In this document: positions 56,886-64,000 of the stretch, piece by piece
Position numbering within the stretch: the first letter of the stretch is position 1
Layout of the letters: each line of letters starts with the position of its first letter
NCBI GenBank assembly: GCA_001724265.1
Contig: MEDY01000059.1
Span: forward strand, 1 to 64,000
Length of the DNA: 64,000 nt
Source: Rhizaria sp. SCN 62-66
Taxonomy: Eukaryota; Rhizaria, unplaced
Reading direction: 5' to 3'
Translations under genes and position numbers: made by a program
The notes under the pieces: model-generated
The model's database searches: none
Told to the model about the DNA's origin: nothing
The model's input: the letters and a program-made list of their open reading frames with translations, nothing else

Positions 56886-58970
56886 GCGCGGGGACGTGTG
56901 CGGGCCCGATGGCTGGACCCTCGGTGTCGGCGTTGGCGACCGGCGGCACTGGCTGTCGCGGTACGCGCGGCGCGGGCTGCTGGCATCGACGCTTGTGCTG
57001 GCCGGCTGGACGCTGCTGCGCGCGGCGGGTGCCGGCATCGTGACTCAGGCCCCGGTCACGTGGCTCGGCGCCAAGGCCATGTACGCGCGCACGAACGCTC
57101 TCGGCGCAAACGCGGCCGCGCTCGCGAGCAGCGGTGTCGGCGCCAGTGCGAGCGCGGGCGCAGGCGCGGGTGCTGCTGCGCTGCTGCTGCTGAGGGTGCC
57201 GCCGCCGCTGTCGCCGCCGCCGCTGTCGCGCGTGCTGCTGGGCTCGCTCGTCGACGGGCTCACGCTCGCGCTGCCCTTTCTGGGCGCCTTCCTACTGCTG
57301 CGGCCGTCCGCGGCGTCCCCCGCGCGCCGCCACCTGGCCACGGCGCTCTCGTGTGTCTTCTCGCTGCTCCACGCGGCAGTTCTATCCGCGCCCCCGGCCG
57401 CGCGTCGCCCGCCCGCCGCCGCAGCCGCCGCCGCCGCTGCCGCCTCGCGCCTCCCGCCGCTTGCCGCCGCGGGCCGCTACTGGGCGCGCGCCGTTGCCGC
57501 GGGCGCGGCCGCGCTGATGCGCGCGCTCGCGGAAACACTCGTACGTTTCTGCATCCGTCTGCGCACCTCAGCGAAGGTGATTGGAAATGGATTAACGGCA
57601 GATCCATCTTTCACATGTTGATATTTTCAACCCAATTTTCCCTTTATTTGCGTTTATATGACCGATATATCTCACATATTTTTATTCGCTCGAACGTTCT
57701 CTCCCTCCGTTCTATCTTTCTCCGTCTTCTCTGCTGTTTCCAGCTGCACACCCTGCTGGGCCGTGTGCACCCCGCATTGCCGCCCTCCGGCCCCGGCACC
57801 GCTGCCTCCAGCAACGGCACTGCTAGCGGCGGCCGCGGCGGCGGTGGGCGCGGGCTGGTGTTGGGCAACCCCCTGGTGGCGGCGCATCTAGCCAACGCAG
57901 CGCTCACGCTCGCCTACATCGCGATCAAGATCGATCTGGCGCGCAAGCGCCGCGCGGACGAGGCCGCCGCTCGCGCCGCCGCCGAGGCCCGCGTCGCCGC
58001 TGCGGAGGCCGCCGCGCAGGCCGCCGCGGCGGTTGCGGCCGAGGAGGAGCAGGGCCAGCGGCGGCGCCTGGGCCAAGGGCTCGGCCTCAGCGGCCAGGGC
58101 CTCGGGCCGCACAGCCAGGGCCTCGGGTTCGGCCTGGGGCTGATGGGGGCGCTGGGCGCGGAGCTGGAGCTTGAGGCAGACGCGGCCGCGGGCGTGCCTG
58201 TAGCCGCGTCGCTGTCGCCGTCGCCGTCGCCGGCGCCGGCGCTACTCCCCCGGGCCGGCGCCGCCGATGGAGTCACAGTGGGCGCAGAGGGCGCAGCGGG
58301 GGCGGCAGTGACGGAGGCGGAGCGGCGCAGACTGGGCGGCGGCTTTGCTGGGGGAATTAGTTTCAACAATTCTGCGACTGCGGGCGCGGGCAATCCCGTG
58401 TTCTCGCCGTCGCTGCTACCGCTGCCGCCGCCGCTGCCGTCGCCCTCGCTGCTGCCTCTGGCGCTGCCGCCAGGCCTGCCGCTGCCGCTGCCTTCGCCGC
58501 TGCTCTCCCCCGCGCACGCCGCCGCTGTGCTCGATGACGCCACCATGAACGCTTATGTCGGCGGCCCCCGGCCCGCGTTCGCCCCGGCATCGACCGTGAG
58601 CGCCCACCAGGTGACCGTGGGCAGAGGCTCTCCAGCGACCGTGGGCGGCGCTGTTTCGCTGGCGGTGGGGCGCGCGGCGGCCTGGGGGCTGGCGCTGGGC
58701 CGCGGGCTGTGGGCGGGCGCCACCGAGGGGCTGTGGCCCATGCCGGACCTGACCGCCTGCGGCAGCGCTGCCGCGGCCCACGACCACGGTCACTCCAGTC
58801 GCGGCTGCAGCCACATCCACAGCAAGACGCACAGCCAGAGCCAGAGCCAGAGTGGAAGCGAGAGCCCGAGCCGGAGCCGGCATGGCGCGGCTATAACGGT
58901 CGCGGCGACAGCGGTTGCGGCCGCGAGCGCCGACTGCGACGACGTGAGTGCGGCGACTGCGTCGAACTGA
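55714..58970 (+). CDS. Unknown Ala-rich membrane protein, two exons
   Basis: Exons 55714-57540 and 57744-58970 join in phase 0 across a 203-nt intron (GTACGT...TCCAG). The product is 1,017 aa, stop TGA. Residues 1-140 are Ala/Ser-rich, with an 18-bp coding repeat. A helical segment around 335-385 (SLRAAHAATATLHARHLASLRLTLL) may be coiled coil. Hydrophobic helices follow near 425-445 (RGLLASTLVLAGWTLL), 510-535 (LVDGLTLALPFLGAFLLL), 545-560 and 655-670 (VAAHLANAALTLAYIAI). After the last comes a charged Ala/Arg/Glu helix of about 45 residues, a Pro/Leu-rich region, and a His/Ser-rich tail. I do not recognise the family. Organisation around three or four membrane helices resembles organelle or ER membrane proteins, but that is only inference. 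Confidence 0.7.
55987..56040 (+). repeat. Three tandem 18-bp coding repeats
   Basis: The unit GCCTCAGCTTCTGCGTCT occurs three times in succession and encodes (Ala-Ser)n in the N-terminus of the unknown membrane protein. Confidence 0.85.
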
Positions 58971-59348
58971 GTGGCGGTGTGACATACCGTATGAACTAGT
59001 TAGCTTTTAGTGTATTGTTGATACGTAGTATGTGTTTTGATTCGTTATATTTCTTAGATTTCCTTAATATTTTTATCTTTTCATTTCTTTCTTTGTTTAC
59101 GTCACACAGCTGTCGACATGTGACCGCGTTACCTAGCTACTTCGATTAACATCAGCTTGACTTACGATACGATGACTATTTTTTCCCCACTTAATTCAAG
59201 TATAGCCTGAATACAACTTACTTGATTGATTCACATCCACTTCATCGCCCTTCATTACAGAACCGAGCTCCACGTTCAGTCCTTTTTATCAAGCTTTAGT
59301 CTTCTGTAGTGTCGACAGTGCATTCGTGCTTTGTTGGTATTTCGCTAT
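58971..59348. other. Intergenic between convergent genes, no gene seen
   Basis: 378 bp, AT-rich, containing only 3'-flanking sequence of the two neighbouring genes. Confidence 0.5.
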
Positions 59349-60829
59349 TTACCAGATCTTGATGTCCTCGTCCTCGCCGACGGTCTTGGCGGTGGACTCG
59401 ACCTTGGGCTGCGGCATCTTAGCGTCACCCTCGTCGTCCGAGGTCTTGAGGAAGTCGTCGTCCTCGCCGTCGATCTCGGACATAAACCGAGCCCGCGCCG
59501 ACTCGTAGATGGCCTTGCCCGTCTTGTTGGCCTTGTTGCCGGTGATCTTGCCGCCCGCCAGCTGCGCCGCCAGCTCCTCGTTGCCCGCGACCGTGGGCTC
59601 GTAGTCGATCAAGCCGCGTTTGGCCAGGCGCTCGGCGAGCTGGTTCGTGGTGAAGGCGTCGGTGTTGCCGAGCTCGGTGAAGCCCTCGAGGCGGTCGATC
59701 GTGTAGTTGTCCTCGGTCATGATCAGCGTTGGCATCACGCGGATGTTGAGCTTGCCCACCAAGTACGCGCACTTCTCCGCGTCGATCTACGCAGGCATCG
59801 GAGCAAAGCGATAAAAACACGGAACAAACAATACGAGGTGAGCGAGTGACAAGCCAATGGTGTGACTCTCGAGACAGTCCATTTCATGATATCAGGAATA
59901 TAATACAACATCTGTGAGGTCACACTTTGTTTGAATGTTGATAACAATCTTAGTCACGCACCTTGATGAAGCGGGCCTCCATGTGCTTCTGCGCGAGCTT
60001 GATGAGGTGCGTGTCGAGGACCTGGCAGTGAGCCGTGCTAGCGCGGTAGAAGTGCGTGATCACATGCTTGCTCGCCTTGGCAACCTCGAACCACTGCTTC
60101 TCGTCGCCGATCTCCTCGTACCGTCCGTGGCCCAGCGCGCGCCACTCCTGTCAGCGGGGACCAAGGCACGGCGATGGGGACGGGACGGTGCAGGCACGGC
60201 GTTGTCGTGTGTAGCAATGCAGCGCAGCGCAGTGCAGTGCAGTGCAGGGTAATAAAGGCAAAAAGAATAGGCATTAAACCGTTGGAAAAAATAAGCAGAT
60301 AAGATTGAGGTTGGCATGTGTTGAATTGGGACACACGTTTGTTGAGAGCATCGTCGAGTCTAACTGAAAGTGAGTGATTAGAGACGTACGGCCATCATGT
60401 TCTTCTTCTCCTCAAGCTGCTGGCGGCGCTTCTGGCGCATGTCCTGCATGTCTTCGGAGGTCATGTTGTCGAAGCGATCCATGGCCTGCGGATACAGACG
60501 CAAACGGAGTTGTAACGGCATGGGGGAAGCCACGGAATCAATGTAAGTTGGGGGACACAAAGGTAGTGGGAGGTTTAAAGAGATGAGATGAAGAGGGATA
60601 CTCACAGGAAACTGAGGAATAAACAGTCCAAGCTGAATTATAACGCGATTTTGATGGTTTTGTGCCACTGACTAGCGATATAGTAGGGCTATATGAGTGT
60701 ACAGCAGAACGAATATAAGTTGTAGAGGCAACGGACCTGGTTGAGCTGCTGCTCGGCCTGGGAAGCGACGGCCATGGTGGCCTCCAGAGCGCGCTGCTGG
60801 ATCATCTGTTGGGCAGCCTGACGACTCAT
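59349..60829 (-). CDS. TXNDC9: Thioredoxin-domain protein TXNDC9 (phosducin-like 3 type), four exons
   Basis: Exons 60829-60737, 60485-60390, 60147-59962 and 59786-59349 join in phase 0 each time to 270 aa, stop TAA. The donors are GTCCGT, GTACGT and GTGCGT. The N-terminal part is a Gln/Glu-rich helix (residues 1-65). The thioredoxin-like fold follows: EWRALGHGRYEEI, FEVAKASKHVITHFYR, then HCQVLDTHLIKLAQKH, FIKIDAEKCAYLVGKLNIRVMPTL and the family signature GFTELGNTDAFTT. The redox CXXC is absent, with a single Cys at that place, as is normal for TXNDC9/PhLP3. The family binds the CCT/TRiC chaperonin and modulates actin and tubulin folding in the cytosol. The acidic C-terminus (EIDGEDDDFLKTSDDEGD) is typical. 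Introns are 251, 242 and 175 nt. Confidence 0.95.
60227..60247. repeat. GTGCA/GCGCA pentamer run in a TXNDC9 intron
   Basis: Short tandem run of gcgca and gtgca units, lying within the intron between exons 2 and 3 of TXNDC9. Confidence 0.6.
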
Positions 60830-62077
60830 AGTGCTGCAGACGTAGGCGGCGAGGCGGGATATGGGACGTGAGAGGCGCGGCGAAGGGTGACGAGGATGAA
60901 GGAACGGACCAGTGAGAGGACGGCGACAAAGGAAGTCGACCTTACACTATGATCACAGTTTTACGGAAAGGTATATAGAAATTAAAATCTAGATAAAATG
61001 GAGTCATCGCATTCACAAATATATTTGTGCTTTGACGTCGGGGGAGCGAGCTCTTCGGTCGTTTCGGAGCCCTGTTTGAATCCTTCCGTCCGTTGCGGTC
61101 TTGGCTGTTGCTTGCCTAGGTACCGAAAAATGTTCTGCCAACTCATAACTATTTATCATTCATGAGCTAGAACAAGAAAGTTCTATTTTAAAATTGTTAT
61201 AGCAAGGTTTGTCACTTGTGTCATCTTTCTGCACTATCAGTGTTACTCGACTTTGCACTGATTGCAGTGAGATAATCTTTGAAATAGGCCACGCGTGACC
61301 GGATTATGCTGCGAACAACTGCAGCAAATGTTACTTACTGTGCACATCGATGGTAAAAAACCTAATTTATATCACACATATTCTACTGTCGATAAAATAG
61401 AATGAAATATTCCGTGAAAACTCATCGTGGGTTCTATTCACTCCAAATTGTGTGACAGTGATATTACAAATCAAGATCAATCGACCGTATACCTTCACAT
61501 GTTTCCATCAAGTGTATTATTATATTCTCTGAAACTACAATTTTTAGCTGTAATTAAGCTTGATTTGCGATAAAAAGGCTGATGCAGCGAGAAATCCTTC
61601 GAATTGCAAAACCACCACAAGTTACTTTCATAACATCGACGGCCAGGAGCATGGCCTTTGGCCGACGGGTCGCAGCGAATCTCTCTGGGAACCCCGATCG
61701 GTGTGCGTTTTCCGGAAACTGACTTTGTTGTTCATCCTCTCGCTGCTTGAGCTTTTGTATCAATGTATAGTCAGGCCACGTGACCAGGTATTCAAATTTA
61801 TTTATGAAACGCTTTTTCACATCGCAGATCTTGGACATATCTTTGATTGCAGAACTGGGCATGCTCGAGATGTGGCTGGGTCTGCAGGCCACATCACTCT
61901 CGTTTCGCTCTCCCTGACCTCTATACCTGCTTGACCGGAACATAGTTTCTCTTTCAACACGACGTTTGTACATCGCCATAACTTAACATCTTCTGTTCTT
62001 CACTCATGCAGCGATTCTGTGACCATTTTGCCCTTTCTGTGTCGTCCCCCTTCGTGCGCAGTTTTTTTCCGACCTCT
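60830..62077. promoter_or_regulatory. Divergent intergenic region between TXNDC9 and MDH
   Basis: 1.2 kb, the longest divergent gap in the window, AT-rich apart from 61030-61110, which is GC-richer and contains a TGACGTCG sequence resembling a CRE half-palindrome near 61036. A minus-strand ORF at 61554-61979 is listed separately as doubtful. Confidence 0.4.
61554..61979 (-). CDS. Doubtful ORF with a short chromodomain-like segment
   Basis: 141 codons without GC3 bias, ending close to the MDH start region. Residues about 51-70 (ICDVKKRFINKFEYLVTWPDY) resemble the middle strands of a chromodomain (DKR...EYLVKWxGY), but the following NTWEP-type motif is missing. It could be a relic of a chromodomain-bearing retroelement or chance. 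There is no other retroelement sequence around it. Confidence 0.15.
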   Translation of the reverse strand: MAMYKRRVERETMFRSSRYRGQGERNESDVACRPSHISSMPSSAIKDMSKICDVKKRFINKFEYLVTWPDYTLIQKLKQREDEQQSQFPENAHRSGFPERFAATRRPKAMLLAVDVMKVTCGGFAIRRISRCISLFIANQA

Positions 62078-63088
62078 ATGTCTACCCCTGCCACCAAGCG
62101 TGTCCTCATTACCGGTGCCGCCGGCCAGATCGGCTACTCGCTCGTTCCCCTTGTTGCCATGGGCAAGGTCTGCGGCGAGAACACCCCCGTCGACCTTGTG
62201 CTGTTCGACATCCCCCAGGCGCTGGCGTCCCTCAAGGGCCTGCTGCTCGAGATCGAGGACGGCGCCTACCCGCTCCTCCGCAAGGTCATCGTGACGGACG
62301 ACATCTCCGTCGCCTTCGAGGGCGTCCAGGTTGCGCTCATGGTCGGCGGCTTCCCCCGCCTCCCCGGCATGGACCGCAAGGACCTGCTCGCTAAGAACGC
62401 GCAGATCTTCGTCGCCGCGGGCAAGGCCCTCAACGAGCACGCCGACAAGAACTGCAAGATCCTCGTCGTCGCCAACCCGGCCAACACCAACTGCTACATC
62501 ATGCAGCAGAACGCGCCCTCGATCCCCAAGGAGAACTTCTCCTGCCTGACCCGTCTGGACCACAACCGCGCCGTGTCGCAGGCCGCGATCAAGGCCGGTG
62601 TCCCCGCCGCAGCCGTGAAGCGCATCACCATCTGGGGCAACCACTCCAACACCATGGTGCCCGACCTCGACCACGCGTCGATCAACGGCGCGCCCGCCGC
62701 CGAGGCCATCGCCGACGCCGCCTGGGTCAAGGACAGCTTCACGCCCACGGTGCAGAACCGCGGTGCGGCCGTGCTGGCCGCGCGCCAGAAGAGTTCCGCC
62801 ATGAGCGCGGCCAACGGCGTCGCCAACCACGTCTACGACTGGCTCAACGGCACCGCGGACAAGGACGACTGGGTCTCGATGGGCGTCGTGTCGCAGGGCT
62901 GGTATGGCGTGGCCAAGGACATCGTCTTCTCGTTCCCCGTCAAGGTGACGGGCGACGGCAAGTACACCGTCGTCGAGGGCCTTGAGATCAGCGCCGATAT
63001 GCAGGCCGCCATCAAGGCCTCCGAGGCCGAGCTGCTCAAGGAGAAGGCCACCTTCGAGGAGATCCAGGCCGAGGCCAAGCAGGCGTAA
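62078..63088 (+). CDS. MDH1: Malate dehydrogenase, cytosolic type
   Basis: 336 aa from ATG 62078, stop TAA. The start gives MSTPATKRVLITGAAGQIGYSL, which aligns with the N-terminus of cytosolic MDH. The NAD-binding Gly motif is GAAGQIG; substrate-binding residues lie in FPRLPGMDRKDLL and LTRLDHNRAVSQAA, and the catalytic His in IWGNHSNTMVPDL. The C-terminus is Ala/Glu-rich. The enzyme interconverts malate and oxaloacetate with NAD(H). The frame continues upstream to an in-frame ATG at 62006, which would add 24 residues rich in Phe and Ser with two Arg and one Asp, weakly like a mitochondrial presequence. The cytosolic-type start is preferred because of family length. No in-frame TAG occurs. 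Confidence 0.95.
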   Translation: MSTPATKRVLITGAAGQIGYSLVPLVAMGKVCGENTPVDLVLFDIPQALASLKGLLLEIEDGAYPLLRKVIVTDDISVAFEGVQVALMVGGFPRLPGMDRKDLLAKNAQIFVAAGKALNEHADKNCKILVVANPANTNCYIMQQNAPSIPKENFSCLTRLDHNRAVSQAAIKAGVPAAAVKRITIWGNHSNTMVPDLDHASINGAPAAEAIADAAWVKDSFTPTVQNRGAAVLAARQKSSAMSAANGVANHVYDWLNGTADKDDWVSMGVVSQGWYGVAKDIVFSFPVKVTGDGKYTVVEGLEISADMQAAIKASEAELLKEKATFEEIQAEAKQA

Positions 63089-63796
63089 GCAGACGAAATC
63101 AGTCAGAAGCTGTTGACTTGGCTTAAGAAAAGCTGCAAGCTGCGATCTGACTCGTCTGACAAGATGCTTGTGTTGAAGCGTTTTATTAACATGGAAAGGA
63201 TGGGTTTGGCGATGGTGATGGCGATAGTGAGCTGTTTTTACTGCGCGTGACTCTAAATGATAACAATGAGAACTATTATCTTAGTGAGGACCGGAGGTGC
63301 GGCTCGCAATAACAATAAACGATGATTTCGAATTTTTATAAATTGCCTCAACATATGTCCGCTCATGTCTTATATCATATATGAAATTTACTGTGACCGT
63401 TTTCTCCTTTGACTAGTAAAGCTGATAAAATGTGTACTTTTATTACCGACTCTTCCATGTGCTGGTGGCGAAAAAGCGAGTTGTGGCGGGGTCACCTTCG
63501 ATCCGAGTCGCGGCAGTGCGGAGCGGGAAAAACTATTTTGCACACAAGAGACCTTATCTTTATGCGCACGGATGCTTTTTATTCGGAGTTTCGATTGGAT
63601 TTGTTTATAAAACTTATTTGTCATTCAATCAATAGCGTGCTTTGATTCCGGACGTCTCATCCCGCCACCGCTGCTTTCGCCCTCCCCATTTTAGAGGCAG
63701 CTCTTCACCCCAGTCTCACAACTTGTACTGGACAGAGTCCTAGCTCCCGCGTCCGTACACTTAACCCACACTTGTGCACACACACGCGCGAGAGCC
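63089..63796. other. Intergenic, no gene seen
   Basis: 708 bp between two plus-strand genes, AT-rich with a GC-richer patch near 63470-63530. AATAAA at 63314-63319 may be the MDH polyadenylation signal. No RNA gene was recognised. Confidence 0.45.
63314..63319 (+). promoter_or_regulatory. Possible polyadenylation signal AATAAA
   Basis: Canonical AATAAA 226 bases after the MDH stop codon in AT-rich DNA. Its distance is long, so its use is uncertain. Confidence 0.3.
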
Positions 63797-64000
63797 ATGT
63801 CGAACCGCAAGGTCCCCACGCCGACGGCGAAGCCTGCCGCCGTCGTCAAGGATGAAGGCGCGGCTGCTGCTTCCGCTGCCGCTCCGGCCTCGTCTGCTTC
63901 CGCACTTGCGCCTACGGCTGCTGGCGCGGACGTGAAGCCGCCTGTGTTCGTGCCCAAGGCGCCGCAGCAGCGCCGCCGCGCGGCCGACGCGACCGAGGCC
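63797..64000 (+). CDS. Unknown protein, N-terminal 68 codons (3' truncated by window edge)
   Basis: ATG at 63797 in a good context (GAGCCATGTC) opens a GC3-biased frame that runs off the window. The visible part is Ala/Ser/Pro-rich, then basic: PPVFVPKAPQQRRRAADA. A similar short basic F-x-P-K-x-P-x-R segment occurs near the N-terminus of RNA polymerase III subunit RPC4, but that is too little to assign it. Confidence 0.6.
   Translation, partial: MSNRKVPTPTAKPAAVVKDEGAAAASAAAPASSASALAPTAAGADVKPPVFVPKAPQQRRRAADATEA

Noticed and set aside
1-64000. CRISPR arrays, insertion sequences and prokaryotic operons
   Set aside because: No spaced direct repeats or transposase genes were seen, and the introns and gene content are eukaryotic.

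Overview
The window is nuclear DNA from a unicellular eukaryote that I cannot name. The evidence is GC-rich, strongly GC3-biased exons set in AT-rich intergenic DNA, 15 inferable spliceosomal introns of 122-251 nt, a eukaryotic tRNA-Pro, and eukaryote-only proteins (RPN8, UTP11, TXNDC9, Polo-like kinase, a PEX6-like AAA ATPase). Many proteins carry long Ala, Gln, Ser or Gly tracts. Start choices are inferred from ATG context and family length, and exon joins from reading frame and GT-AG sites; none is backed by transcript data.

Layout. 1-12 kb: the end of a pepsin-type protease, tRNA-Pro, an unknown helical protein, a DPY30-motif protein, a secreted Cys-rich protein, the proteasome subunit RPN8 and a second pepsin-type protease. 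12-26 kb: a PEX6-like AAA ATPase, a Polo-like kinase, a large unknown protein and UTP11. 26-42 kb: a roughly 3,500-residue multi-pass membrane protein and an animal-type haem peroxidase. 42-64 kb: an unknown membrane protein, an ABHD13-like hydrolase, a very large bHLH plus PAS regulator, another unknown membrane protein, TXNDC9, malate dehydrogenase and the start of a further gene. Seven gene pairs are divergent around 0.3-1.2 kb gaps. There is no operon-like grouping. The only local theme is two secreted proteases flanking a secreted Cys-rich protein near the left end.

The most unusual signal is the use of TAG. Two long genes (20685-25088 and 26836-37440) are each open in one frame except for three internal TAG codons, with no internal TAA or TGA. 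Of the 17 genes whose end I can see clearly, 9 stop at TAA, 8 at TGA and none at TAG. A further gene has a TAG followed eight codons later by TAA. The simplest reading is that UAG is a sense codon here while UAA and UGA still terminate. The amino acid cannot be fixed from this window. Second, 10 of 15 intron donors read GTACGT or GTACGC instead of GTAAGT. Third, the Polo-like kinase has Glu where the two phosphopeptide-pincer residues (His/Lys) of the polo box should be.
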